Of a stretch of 64,000 nucleotides of DNA, positions 7,697-16,945 are shown one piece after another. The position numbers and the translations under genes are program-made. Position 1 is the stretch's first letter, and each line of letters opens with the position of its first letter. This DNA is from Tenacibaculum gallaicum (GTDB taxonomy: Bacteria; Bacteroidota; Bacteroidia; Flavobacteriales; Flavobacteriaceae), in NCBI RefSeq assembly GCF_003387615.1, contig NZ_QUNS01000007.1, positions 62,001-126,000 on the forward strand. The letters are read 5' to 3'. The notes beneath the pieces were generated by a model. It had not been told where the DNA came from and did no database searches. It was given only the letters and a program-made list of their open reading frames with translations.

Positions 7697-10600
7697 TATC
7701 TTTTCCAAGTATTAGGGTTATACACTTCATCTTCAGTTCCAATTCTAATATTTGTTCCCCACACTTCATCTAAAACATCATTAATCCTATCCGCTATAAT
7801 CATATCACCTGTAGGAGCTACCCAATCGGTAGCTGATAATTTATACCCCATATAACGGTCATTACCATTTTTATGTGGCCAATATTCATTTAACTGTTCG
7901 TTTATAATGGTTCTACTTATAAATACAAATTCTGAGCTTAAAGAAATTTTATTAAGAATAGCCTTGGATAAAGTATACGAAACTTCAAGCACATCTGCTC
8001 CATTATCATCTGAAGTAACTTCTACTTTATCAGCAATCAACATTTCATCTGAACTTGAAACTTCTTTAGTACCTTTTACAAAAAGTCTCATCGCAAAATC
8101 AAAGCTACTCTTATTGTATAAGAATTTACGTAAGTGTACTTTTAGAGTTACTTTTTTTACTTTTTTATACTTAACTCCCGCACTCAATTGAATTGCATCT
8201 CTTATATAATCTCCCCAAGATTTATCTGGTTTATCTTCGTAGAAAAATTGTGTAACATTTTCTTTTACACGATAGCTAATTAATAAATCATATAATAATT
8301 GTGAAGCCTTTTTAAAATCACGCCACTCTTTAAAATCGCTCTCCACCAGACGATCTCGTTCATTATATATTTGCTGTATATAAACAGAAGGAGCTTCATT
8401 TCCTGCAACTAATTGATGTTCGCTTCCTAATACATTATTTTTCAAAAACTTTTCTAGAGGTGTATCAGTAAAGTAAATAGCTAGTGCTACTCCTACCAAC
8501 ACTAAGACAAATAAAATAGCTAATGGCCAAAAAGTTAAAAAACCAAACGCAGCTCCAGTTGCAAAAGCAACAATACTATCTGCCAATAACACCGCACTTA
8601 ATGCTCCAGTGATTGCCCATGTAAGTGAGGCATCATAATCTCGCGCTTGGTAGGTTTCTATACTATCCCATACACACATAGTAACACCTACACCAGACCC
8701 AACAAACCCTGTTATTTTAGATATGTTACCTATTGATCTCACAGCACTTACACTCCCCCCTCCTTTATTTGCTAGCATTTTAGCCTCAGCATAACTGGTT
8801 GAAGCAGATATTAAACTTAACACTCCACCTGTAGTATCTATTCCATTTTTAATATTAGCTTGAGAACTTAATTTATTTACACTAACAGCAGTACTTATTA
8901 CTTCTAAACCTGCCATAAAGGCTCTAAACTTAGGGTGTTCTAGAGCTTTCGTTATCCATTCACTGGCTTTATTACCCGCCCCTTTAATAGGAACTTCAAA
9001 ACGTTTATTTGCTACAATTTCTTCTGGTGTTCCCTGTAACGCTGAAGCCTTTATCCTTATATGCCTATGTCCACTTCTATAATTTGCTAACTGATCTTCT
9101 TCTACCCATTTTGACATATTTAGAAAAAAACCTTTTTTTGAAATACTGTTTTCAAGCTCTTTTCTTTTTATCTGAATAACAACTTCATTTTCGTACTCAA
9201 AAGATTTTATATATCCTAAAACTACCTCAAAACTTGATTCTGAAGTTGCATATTTTGCATAACTCTCTGTTATACTTTTAAGAGTATCTATAAATTTTTT
9301 AGACAGCGAAAAACCTTTACTAGCATCTAAAATTGTTTCCTGTAATTCTTCTAATTTAACTTTTTTACTTAATAACTTTGAAATTTCATCATCATCATTT
9401 TCCAACGTTTTAATATAAAAATCTTTCCAACTATCTTCTTTTCCTGTGTAATCTTTTTTTAGGTCTAAATGTCTATCTTTATCATGCTGATGTGCAGATA
9501 AGACCTCTAAATGAGAAGCTAGAATATAATTACCTTCAAATACTGCTTGATTCCCTCCTTCAGTATACAGTGGCAAGTAACATTTATAATAATCATTTGA
9601 CAAAAAAGTTCCAAAGTCTCCTCTTATGTTTGAAATTACTTTTCGTAACTCTTTTCTTTCCTTAACAGCTAAAATTTTTAATAACTTGTCTTTATCTGTA
9701 GTTTCAGCATACTCTTCTTTCATTTTCTCATCATTATAGATAAGTTGATAGGTGGTTAATGCTGTTGAAAAGAGTCCACTTACTTGTTCTTCGTAATCAG
9801 AAAAAGTACTAGATCTATTTTCTCCTTTTTCTATTCTAGTAAAAATGTCTTCTTTACTTTGCCCTGTTTGTATAGACTCAATAATCGCTTCATGTTTCTG
9901 ATGTTTTGTAACAAGTACACTTCCAATATCATTAGCACAACCAATAGGGTCATTTAATGTAACAAACATATCTTCATAAAAGTCATTATTTCCTTCATCT
10001 GTTTGTTCTTCTTCATCAACATGAATTTCTCTTAAATCATCTCTAAACTCTCCACCTTGAAGATGATTTTTAAACGAAACTACTTTTACATCTTTATACG
10101 AAACTACTTCGTCTGACTCGGGGTTACATCCTACTTCAATGCCTACACAATTAATAGTTTGCATAAACTTTTGCTTCTTTTCATCACTACCGTTAACTTC
10201 ATTAAAAAAAGCCTTGCTCCACTGAACTGGTGAATAAGCTATGTAATATTCTCCTGGAGTATTTATAGTAATAAATGATCTAGCATTACCTGTAGCTTTT
10301 CTTATATCTCCATTATTATCTTTAGTCCAGACAATACCCTTTAATTTTCCTGATTCGTTTACTTGATACTCTTTATATTTATTATTATCACTCTTATTAA
10401 TAATATAAATATATCCTAGTCTTAAAAATGTACGAGCTAAATAAAAGTTTTCAATTTCTGGTATTTTATTATTAGCTACTTTTACCTCATCAACACTATA
10501 CTTTTTCTTTCCTTCCAATATACCATCTATATCTATAGCAGTATCTTCGGTAGATTTTTTCTCAAAAAAACCATACCTAAAAAGGTGAAGTTTGATTCCT

Positions 10601-10731
10601 TTTTTCAAAGCTTCTTTTTTGGGACTTGCTACTGGTTCTGTAACTCCACCTCCTGTACATTCAAAAAAATATTCTGCAATTACTTCTTGATATTCCTTTT
10701 CTTGATATTCTACTAATAAATCGTCAGCCAT
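7696..10731 (-). CDS. VasX/BTH_I2691-like T6SS pore-forming effector
   Basis: 1011 residues. An N-terminal VasX-like region (about 40-175) contains FYLARTFLRLGYIYIINK and, after it, the GKLKGIVW strand typical of that family. The middle is helical. A hydrophobic block follows at about 600-755, including WAITGALSAVLLADSIVAF and WPLAILFVLVLVGVALAIYF, with the FTDTPLEKFL motif directly after it. This arrangement is that of colicin-like T6SS effectors that permeabilise the target inner membrane. It follows VgrG and PAAR genes and precedes its immunity gene (TAATG overlap), so it is probably loaded on that VgrG-PAAR tip. No signal peptide. Family assignment is from motifs and layout; the pore activity is inferred. 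Confidence 0.75.
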   Translation of the reverse strand: MADDLLVEYQEKEYQEVIAEYFFECTGGGVTEPVASPKKEALKKGIKLHLFRYGFFEKKSTEDTAIDIDGILEGKKKYSVDEVKVANNKIPEIENFYLARTFLRLGYIYIINKSDNNKYKEYQVNESGKLKGIVWTKDNNGDIRKATGNARSFITINTPGEYYIAYSPVQWSKAFFNEVNGSDEKKQKFMQTINCVGIEVGCNPESDEVVSYKDVKVVSFKNHLQGGEFRDDLREIHVDEEEQTDEGNNDFYEDMFVTLNDPIGCANDIGSVLVTKHQKHEAIIESIQTGQSKEDIFTRIEKGENRSSTFSDYEEQVSGLFSTALTTYQLIYNDEKMKEEYAETTDKDKLLKILAVKERKELRKVISNIRGDFGTFLSNDYYKCYLPLYTEGGNQAVFEGNYILASHLEVLSAHQHDKDRHLDLKKDYTGKEDSWKDFYIKTLENDDDEISKLLSKKVKLEELQETILDASKGFSLSKKFIDTLKSITESYAKYATSESSFEVVLGYIKSFEYENEVVIQIKRKELENSISKKGFFLNMSKWVEEDQLANYRSGHRHIRIKASALQGTPEEIVANKRFEVPIKGAGNKASEWITKALEHPKFRAFMAGLEVISTAVSVNKLSSQANIKNGIDTTGGVLSLISASTSYAEAKMLANKGGGSVSAVRSIGNISKITGFVGSGVGVTMCVWDSIETYQARDYDASLTWAITGALSAVLLADSIVAFATGAAFGFLTFWPLAILFVLVLVGVALAIYFTDTPLEKFLKNNVLGSEHQLVAGNEAPSVYIQQIYNERDRLVESDFKEWRDFKKASQLLYDLLISYRVKENVTQFFYEDKPDKSWGDYIRDAIQLSAGVKYKKVKKVTLKVHLRKFLYNKSSFDFAMRLFVKGTKEVSSSDEMLIADKVEVTSDDNGADVLEVSYTLSKAILNKISLSSEFVFISRTIINEQLNEYWPHKNGNDRYMGYKLSATDWVAPTGDMIIADRINDVLDEVWGTNIRIGTEDEVYNPNTWKR

Positions 10732-10742
10732 TTTTTGTTTCT

Positions 10743-11459
10743 TTAATTTTTAGAAGATTCTTTTTCCTTTTCTGTAGCATCTTCAACCTCCCAAGTAACT
10801 TCTACTTTTTTATCTTGTACTGTTCCTGTTAATTCTACCACTTCTTCTTCATTTGTGGTTGTACTACCGTTTTCATCAGTAGCTTCAACAGGCTTCTTTA
10901 CTTTAAACGTAATACTTTCTCCTTCTGGTATATTATACACATAAGCTCGAAGTGTTACTTCTTTTAACACTTTTGATTTACGTATTATATTCTTCTCTTT
11001 TAGCCATTGCAAGTTATAAATTCGCGGTTCTCCTTGCTCTTCTTCTTTTAACTTTTCTTGGTTTTCTTCCGCTTCTTTTATTTTACTGTTATGAGCTAAT
11101 CTATCTACAATGCTAATTTTAGGAAACGGTATCTTGTTTACAGGCATATTAACTGAAGGAACTGGTACAGCGCTACCTACTATGATATTAGCTTCTCCTG
11201 CTGTTATTGTTCCTCCATGAGCTGTTAAGTCTCCCAAACATGCTACGGGTTTTCCGTTAATTAAAATATTAGGAAATCCTTGCGCTATGGTATCTGGTGG
11301 GCCTACACAGGTACATATACTACCTATAGTGGCCACGGGTTTTCCGTTGGCTAATACATTTGCTTCTCCTTGTGCAATAGGACCGCCCACATGAGGTACG
11401 GTTCCACTACACATAGGGCACACGTGCATGCTTCCTACTGTTGCAACTGGTCCTGGCAT
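10743..11459 (-). CDS. PAAR-domain T6SS spike-tip protein with C-terminal extension
   Basis: 238 residues. Residues 1-100 form a PAAR-like fold: MPGPVATVGSMHVCPMC, then the repeated GEANVLANGKPVATIGS, GFPNILINGKPVACLGD and GEANIIVGS units, with Cys and His residues (C14, C17, C49/C51, H82) placed for metal binding. A charged linker (about 120-150) leads to a beta-rich extension (SKVLKEVTLRAYVYNIPEGE...) resembling an Ig-like domain, perhaps a docking platform for the next gene's effector. It sits 18 bases after VgrG and 11 bases before the effector. Its job would be to sharpen the VgrG trimer and link cargo to it. Confidence 0.85.
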   Translation of the reverse strand: MPGPVATVGSMHVCPMCSGTVPHVGGPIAQGEANVLANGKPVATIGSICTCVGPPDTIAQGFPNILINGKPVACLGDLTAHGGTITAGEANIIVGSAVPVPSVNMPVNKIPFPKISIVDRLAHNSKIKEAEENQEKLKEEEQGEPRIYNLQWLKEKNIIRKSKVLKEVTLRAYVYNIPEGESITFKVKKPVEATDENGSTTTNEEEVVELTGTVQDKKVEVTWEVEDATEKEKESSKN

Positions 11460-11477
11460 AATTATTATGTTTTAAAA

Positions 11478-13322
11478 TTACATTATATCAAACTTACCAC
11501 TTGCTCCTTGTACTACAGTCATCTGTCCTTGCACTTTGGTTTGTTGTCCTTTTAACTCGGCTGCTGCTTGCCCCTCAATTGTAGTATTTTGTCCTTTTAT
11601 ATCAGTATTACTACTTGCTTCTATAGTTATATTCGCACTACTTGTAATACTGGTATCTTTGTCAGCTTGTGCGTTAATTGCTCCTTTTGACAAAATTGAA
11701 GTATCTTTTTCTGATGCTGTTTTAATCTCTCCTTTTGCTTGTAGCTCAATGTTCTCTTCTGCAATTATTTTTACATTTTTTGCAGAAAACTCCATAGTTT
11801 CAGCAGACTGAACAAATAATGACTTTTCTTTAGTATCAAAGGTTATGATACTTCCATCTTTATCTTTGATGGTTATTTTCTCTTTATCTTTTGTGTCATC
11901 TAACTCAATAGTGTGTCCACCACGTGTAATAATACTCTTTCGTACATTTTCTTCATCTCCTCCTGCTCCGTTTTTACCTGTAAACATGCTTCCCATAACA
12001 AAAGGACGGTTAGGATCGTTATGCTCAAAACCTACCATTACTTGATCTCCTATTTCTGGTATGAAAACAAAACCTCTATTAGTTTTAGTAAGATCACTGC
12101 TTCCTGCATCAGGAGTCATTACACGAATAAAATCTGTTTTTGCGCCAATAGCTTCTTGCCAGTAAAACTGAACTTGTACACGTCCTTTACTTTCTGGGTC
12201 TTTATTACTTACCACCGTTGCTACTTGATTGTTAGCTACTGCTGACACTATGTTTTCGTTTAATGGTAAACTTTTTGTATTTGCAGGGATAGCTTCAAAA
12301 GTATTAGAATATGCTCCTCCTACATCTGCAAAGTGGCTTATTTGAGTTATAATATATTCTCCATACTGTTTTACAGTATATTTTCCTTCGTCATACTTTG
12401 CTGCACTTACTTTTATTACGCTTCCTAAACTTAATCCTTTCGCTCCTCCACTTGCCTTAAGTACATTACCTCCTGCACTTAAACCTTGTAAACGTTTTTG
12501 TAAATACTCATCTAATGATGATTTGTCTTGTAAAAACACATCACTTACTCCAAAGTCTTTTACTTCTTTATAAACTTGTTCTGATGCTTTAAGTGCTGTA
12601 TTTGCTAAATCGTTTAAGCCTTCGTTAGTTGCTTTTAAATCGCCTTCAAAGAATTGATCATTTAACGAATCGTAACTGTAGGTTGCTAAAGTAGGATTGT
12701 ACGTTTTCGTTTTTATTTGTAGTTCTTTTAAATCTTTACTGTATTCTAGCTCTATTAGCTTTTGACCTTCAGATTCGGGTTTTCCAAAAACAACATCTAC
12801 TCCATCAAAATAAAACCATTCGTTATATTGATATGCTAATCTTTGCAGGTATTTGTAGTCACTCTCTGCATATTGACATTGGTAAGGAATTACTGTAGTA
12901 TATGCTGGACTAATCTTGTTTTTTATAGCGGTAGTATCCATGATCTCTGAAACAATACTTCCTAGATCTTTTTCTAACCAAGATTTTTGTTGTTTCCCAT
13001 TTTCTAGTAAAACTGTCTGAGACAACCCTTTAAGTATTAATTCGCCGTGTAATCCTATTTCACTATGGCGCATTGATACGTCTAATACAACTCCTATAAA
13101 GGCTTTACCTGAGACATTGGTGGTAAGCTGTTTTCCTAACCATTCTTTTGATTTTTCTAACGTATAGCTTCCTGCTTCTTCAACAGTTTCTATATCTACT
13201 AAAACTTCAAAGGTATGATGCTTGTATAAAAATTGATTAATTGTAATTGTTTTATAGCTCTTTACAAAGTTACCATCAATGGTAATTTGCTTATCTAACG
13301 CTTCTTCTTTTATCTTATGCAT
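11478..13322 (-). CDS. vgrG: VgrG spike protein (TssI)
   Basis: 614 residues. The N-terminal gp27-like part (1-340) includes YQCQYAESDYKYLQRLAYQY, a hallmark of VgrG. It is followed by a gp5 OB-fold (GRVQVQFYWQEAIG, FIRVMTPDAG, GFVFIPEIGDQVMVGFEHND at about 380-450). The C-terminus is a repetitive beta-helix needle (IELQAKGEIKTASEKD..., ITIEASSNTDIKGQNTT..., ending QGASGKFDIM). It forms the trimeric puncturing spike on the Hcp tube and takes the PAAR protein on its tip. It is separated from hcp by a hairpin terminator, so VgrG is probably made at a lower level than Hcp. Confidence 0.93.
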   Translation of the reverse strand: MHKIKEEALDKQITIDGNFVKSYKTITINQFLYKHHTFEVLVDIETVEEAGSYTLEKSKEWLGKQLTTNVSGKAFIGVVLDVSMRHSEIGLHGELILKGLSQTVLLENGKQQKSWLEKDLGSIVSEIMDTTAIKNKISPAYTTVIPYQCQYAESDYKYLQRLAYQYNEWFYFDGVDVVFGKPESEGQKLIELEYSKDLKELQIKTKTYNPTLATYSYDSLNDQFFEGDLKATNEGLNDLANTALKASEQVYKEVKDFGVSDVFLQDKSSLDEYLQKRLQGLSAGGNVLKASGGAKGLSLGSVIKVSAAKYDEGKYTVKQYGEYIITQISHFADVGGAYSNTFEAIPANTKSLPLNENIVSAVANNQVATVVSNKDPESKGRVQVQFYWQEAIGAKTDFIRVMTPDAGSSDLTKTNRGFVFIPEIGDQVMVGFEHNDPNRPFVMGSMFTGKNGAGGDEENVRKSIITRGGHTIELDDTKDKEKITIKDKDGSIITFDTKEKSLFVQSAETMEFSAKNVKIIAEENIELQAKGEIKTASEKDTSILSKGAINAQADKDTSITSSANITIEASSNTDIKGQNTTIEGQAAAELKGQQTKVQGQMTVVQGASGKFDIM

Positions 13323-13379
13323 GGGGGTGTTTTTTCTTTGTTATAGTTAAAACTATCAACGCTTTTTTTGAAACAAAAA

Positions 13380-13413
13380 AAAGACCTTCTTTTATAAAAA
13401 AGAGAAGGTCTTT
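13380..13413 (-). terminator. Hairpin terminator after hcp
   Basis: An 11-base inverted repeat (AAAGACCTTCT / AGAAGGTCTTT) with T-rich flanks between hcp and vgrG. It probably lets most transcripts end after hcp, keeping tube protein in excess over spike. Confidence 0.7.
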
Positions 13414-13457
13414 AATAAATAAATTATATAAAACTAAAAGTTATTTAGTCCTTCTCA

Positions 13458-13856
13458 TTAAGCTACTGGCCAACGGTTATCTAAGTTAGCGTTACCAATA
13501 AGTAATTCTTCAGCAGAGAAAGTAACTGTTAATTTCATTGGAACTTCATTGTTTACATCTAAATCTTCTTTGAAATAAACGATGTAAGCATTTTTGAACT
13601 CCACTTCTTTCATTTTTGAATCTTCATCTGTTTTCTTAAAAACAATTTTTCCGTCTACAGCTTTAAATTGGCTATTTACCATTGCCTCGATTACAGATGT
13701 ATCTGATGTAGATTCGATAGTTAAAGTAACTCTACCTCCATTTACACTTGAAGATGGTTTACCTTTTGTATCTGTGTTTCTGTTTAAGCTATACTCAGCT
13801 TGTAATACGTCGAATTCTTTTCCTCCGAATTCGAAACTTGCTCTAAATGATCCCAT
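13458..13856 (-). CDS. hcp: Hcp tube protein (TssD)
   Basis: 132 residues, the usual Hcp length in Bacteroidota. It starts MGSFRASFEFGGKEFDVLQAEYSL and shows the conserved NRNTDTKGKPSSSVNGGRV segment, followed by beta strands and the LTVTFSAEELLIG end. It is secreted as stacked hexameric rings inside the TssBC sheath. It has its own downstream terminator and a 307-bp leader region upstream, suggesting an independent, strong transcription unit. The extended homologue at 21053-21838 shares the N-terminal fold. Confidence 0.93.
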   Translation of the reverse strand: MGSFRASFEFGGKEFDVLQAEYSLNRNTDTKGKPSSSVNGGRVTLTIESTSDTSVIEAMVNSQFKAVDGKIVFKKTDEDSKMKEVEFKNAYIVYFKEDLDVNNEVPMKLTVTFSAEELLIGNANLDNRWPVA

Positions 13857-14163
13857 AGTTTCTTTTTTTTGGGTTAACTAATTAATTTAAAAATACTTTT
13901 TAGAGCTTTCTCAATAAAAAAAAGAGAAAGCTTTAAACAACATAAAACCTTCTCTTTTTTTATTTTTTGGCGCCATTCTATAAAGAAGAAAGAAGATAAC
14001 AAATATTGCCTTATGTGATGTAAATGTATGTTATAGTTTTCTTACTGCCAAATTTTTATGTAAAAAAATTGTTGCTTTTTTAAATTCTTCTTTTCAAGAA
14101 AATTGAACATTCTTAGCTAAACAAAGACTAGTACTGGTTAAGTTGACTTTTACCTTCTTTTTA
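13857..14163. other. Intergenic region upstream of hcp
   Basis: No gene seen. It holds an imperfect hairpin (AGCTTTCTC / GAGAAAGCT, stem 13904-13912 with 13924-13932), which may end transcription from 14164-14655 or structure the hcp leader. I could not place a clear TAnnTTTG promoter here. Confidence 0.5.
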
Positions 14164-14655
14164 TTAAGTCTTTGAAAAATGTTTTATTTTGAATCCCATA
14201 TTTTCATATAAAGTAATGAGTTCATCTTTATCATTATAGTCTTTAATATCTTTTACTTTCCAACTAACTTTTTCTTTTGTATTCTTATCAATAAGACTAA
14301 ATAAATGCATCATTGCAATTTCTTCGAAGCCTTTGTCTTTTCCATTTCTATCTTGTAAAAAAACTTCTTTACTTCTAATTTTATCCCACATTTTCACCCA
14401 TAGTCCAGATTCTTTTACTAAAGGTGTATTCATAGTGTCGATGTCAAAAACTTCTATTTCATTTTCTTTAGAGTTTATCGTTACCAACACGGAAATACCT
14501 TTATTGGTTGTTTCTATTACACATTTTGTTCCTTCACCTATTCGTTCCTCCAGTAAATACTTAACTTTTTTTAAACGGTTTCTTTCAAGTTCTATTCCTT
14601 GCTCTTTCTTTTTTAATTCTTTTATTTTTTTTCTAAATATCAGTTTAAAAATCAT
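14164..14655 (-). CDS. Hypothetical protein with basic coiled-coil N-terminus
   Basis: 163 residues, not recognised. The first 35 residues are strongly basic and heptad-like (RKKIKELKKKEQGIELERNRLKKVKYLLEE, given in part). They are followed by an alpha/beta region (CVIETTNKGISVLVTI, EIEVFDID) and the end DELITLYENMGFKIKHFSKT, which recalls the closing strand of GNAT acetyltransferases. The acetyl-CoA loop of that fold is not evident, so this may be chance. No signal peptide or membrane segment. It lies between the lipoprotein cluster and hcp on the same strand; a T6SS accessory or toxin role is possible but unsupported. Confidence 0.6.
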   Translation of the reverse strand: MIFKLIFRKKIKELKKKEQGIELERNRLKKVKYLLEERIGEGTKCVIETTNKGISVLVTINSKENEIEVFDIDTMNTPLVKESGLWVKMWDKIRSKEVFLQDRNGKDKGFEEIAMMHLFSLIDKNTKEKVSWKVKDIKDYNDKDELITLYENMGFKIKHFSKT

Positions 14656-14936
14656 ATATATAAATTTAATTGAAAAACTGCTACTAACACGTTTATAGTT
14701 ATAAGAAGAAAGAATTGTATTATACTTTTAAATTGGCTGCTACCATACTATAATTTTATAGTAGCTCTTTTTCTTCTTCAAAATATAAGAATGTTAGATT
14801 TATTCTTTTTTTAGCAGTTACACAAAAGTAGTAAGTTTTTTATATTGACTGACAGTAATTACTAATAATATACTTGTGTAAAATTAAAGAGTGTTAGAGT
14901 TTAGTTACTAATTATAATAGTTCACTTCAGCAGTAG
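14656..14936. other. Gene-free stretch
   Basis: 281 bases with a short palindrome (TACTATAA / TTATAGTA near 14747-14764, followed by T-rich DNA on the plus strand). No open frame or RNA recognised. Confidence 0.5.
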
Positions 14937-15772
14937 CTAATCTTGTAATATTATTACCTCAGATTTTTTTAGATAACCAGAGGTGGTTTTTACTCCATCA
15001 AAATACACTTTTACAGAATTATTATTAATTTCCTCTAAGTATGTTTTATCGTTTTGAATTAAAAAAGCTCTTTTTTTCACTTCTAAATTTTCGTCTTCAT
15101 AAAAATAACTCTTAGGAACATTAACAACCACCTTTGAAGAAAGCTCAGCAATATCAAACTCTTTAATAAGATTAATTTCTTCTTCAGATTTAGAAATTGA
15201 TTTAATTACTTTGAACAAAGTAAAAGGTAAAGAGTGTCTCTTTACAAACGAAAACTGTTGACTTTCATCGTCCTCGTTAACCATGTATGAAAACACTAAA
15301 GAAGTCTTGAAGAGACTTAAATCTTCATCAAATTCAAATTTATCATCAAATTTAACTTTATTATTTTTTAAGTCTTCATCATAAGTTTCATAAATTAAAT
15401 AATCACCCTGATCTTGAGCTCCTACTTGATTTGATTTAGAATCATTTGTAAAACCTATTTTACCAGTTTGATAGAATAAATTCTCTTCATCACAAACACC
15501 TTCGATACAAGTTAAATCTAAAACATTATTATCTTTTATAATTCTATAAGATTCACTTTGATTTAAATCTTTTTCACCTTGCCAAACACCTTGAATTTGG
15601 TCAATAGTTAGAGTACTTTTTTCTCTTGTAACATCTTTTACTTCTACAGTCTTTTCAATTATTTTTTGTTTTTTTCTTTGAAAGAAGGCTTTTGGCTTTT
15701 ACAACTTACTATAAAAACTAATAGAATTAGAGTAAGTATTTTATTTCTCTTTTTCTTTTTTTCAAAACTCAT
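14937..15772 (-). pseudogene. Lipoprotein gene broken by a one-base slip in an A7 run
   Basis: The ATG at 15772 starts a lipoprotein signal (LILLVFIVSCKSQKPSF), but the frame stops after 37 residues. One base over, an open frame runs without interruption to 14937 (DQIQGVWQGEKDLNQSESYR ... SGYLKKSEVIILQD). The frames meet at an A7 run (plus-strand T at 15669-15675). One extra A makes a single frame of 278 residues (837/3 = 279 codons). The mature part starting IQGVWQGE looks lipocalin-like. Its place in a lipoprotein series behind peptidoglycan-hydrolase effectors suggests a periplasmic immunity protein. It may be phase-variable, a pseudogene or a sequencing error. Confidence 0.65.
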
Positions 15773-15811
15773 ATATTTCTGTTTTTATTATACACAGATA
15801 CATACTATAAA

Positions 15812-16297
15812 TTAACCAGCTGCCCCCATACCTTCCAATAAAATCCCTCCCTCTTTAGCTTTAATAAAATAAAAAATCAATGTGCTTTCACTAGAGTATT
15901 CTTCTCCATCATCTATAACCTTAACCATATAATTATAATAAACGGGTAATAGGTTACAATCAACATCATCTTCTTTTATTTCAAAAGTTGGTTTAGCATC
16001 ATTTTTTAAAGCCTGTTCAAAAAGTTCATTGGGAAACTTTTCAAATGTTTCTATGTAATTTTCAGATAAGTATTCAGACATATCCTTTTTTAAATATTCT
16101 TTACTAATTTTTTGCAAAAGAGAAGATATTTTTACACTATCCTTACTTTGAAAACAATCTGAATTATTCTTTTTTATTTTTCTCTCAATAGAGCCTTCTA
16201 TTTCAACTTGTTCTGAAGTTTTAACTTCTATAGTCTCTTTTTCTTTCTTTTCACAAGAAAAAAGCGTGAAAATTAAGATTAACAATAGGTGTTTCAT
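15812..16297 (-). CDS. Small lipoprotein, possible immunity protein
   Basis: 161 residues with a lipoprotein signal MKHLLLILIFTLFSCEKKEK (lipobox FSC, Cys15). The mature part is charged with many Lys and Glu, contains two spaced Cys (CFQSKDSVKIS, DDVDCNLLPVYYNY) and ends GGILLEGMGAAG. No domain recognised. It is third in a run of lipoprotein genes behind the NlpC-like effector, 49 bases after the previous gene. Periplasmic lipoproteins commonly neutralise T6SS peptidoglycan hydrolases, so immunity is the best guess. Confidence 0.7.
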   Translation of the reverse strand: MKHLLLILIFTLFSCEKKEKETIEVKTSEQVEIEGSIERKIKKNNSDCFQSKDSVKISSLLQKISKEYLKKDMSEYLSENYIETFEKFPNELFEQALKNDAKPTFEIKEDDVDCNLLPVYYNYMVKVIDDGEEYSSESTLIFYFIKAKEGGILLEGMGAAG

Positions 16298-16345
16298 AAC
16301 ACACTTTACTTTTATGAATCAATGGACATTCTAAACTATTAACAT

Positions 16346-16945
16346 CTACCTGTCCTTTAAAAGCAAACTTAAAGTCTCAATAAAATATCTTTCTTTTGTA
16401 GCATCTTTTATTTCACTATTTAGTATATCATTTATTAGTTCTTCTTTCTCTGCATCATTTTCAAAAAATTTAGGTATGCTAATTTGAGTATCCTCGCTTT
16501 TTAAACTCTTCCAAAAAAATATTTTTAGGTCATCAGGCTCTTCTCCATCACAACTATCCAGAATACTAAATATTAAACTATTATTAACTATTTTTGGATT
16601 TATCAGTTCTATATCACATAAAATACTTTGGTTTGAGAACTCTATTTTGTCAATTACTTTTTCCTTTTTTAAAATTAAAACATCTATATATTTCTCAAAA
16701 TTTCCATCTCCTAATTCTCCTTCTTTATCTATAGTAAAAACAACTGATTGCTCTTGATCAATTATTAGTTTTTTAACCACATTATTTTCATCATATACTA
16801 CCTCCTGTTTTTTCACTTCCTGAGAATTATATTGTGAATCTATTACATTTAATTCTTTGTTTTTTTTATTCTCCTTACTTACATTACATGAAAGTAGAAA
16901 CGCAAAAATATTAACGAGTAGAAGAAAGTGACTCAAAGCCTTCAT
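16346..16945 (-). CDS. Lipoprotein, possible immunity protein
   Basis: 199 residues. Signal MKALSHFLLLVNIFAFLLSC gives lipid attachment at Cys20. The mature part alternates charged and beta-strand segments (QSVVFTIDKEGELGDGNFEK, KVIDKIEFSNQSILC) and ends with a helix (ATKERYFIETLSLLLKD). The start overlaps the preceding lipoprotein gene by four bases (ATGA), so the two are co-translated. No family recognised. Likely a periplasmic immunity or accessory protein of the adjacent peptidoglycan-hydrolase effector. Confidence 0.7.
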   Translation of the reverse strand: MKALSHFLLLVNIFAFLLSCNVSKENKKNKELNVIDSQYNSQEVKKQEVVYDENNVVKKLIIDQEQSVVFTIDKEGELGDGNFEKYIDVLILKKEKVIDKIEFSNQSILCDIELINPKIVNNSLIFSILDSCDGEEPDDLKIFFWKSLKSEDTQISIPKFFENDAEKEELINDILNSEIKDATKERYFIETLSLLLKDR

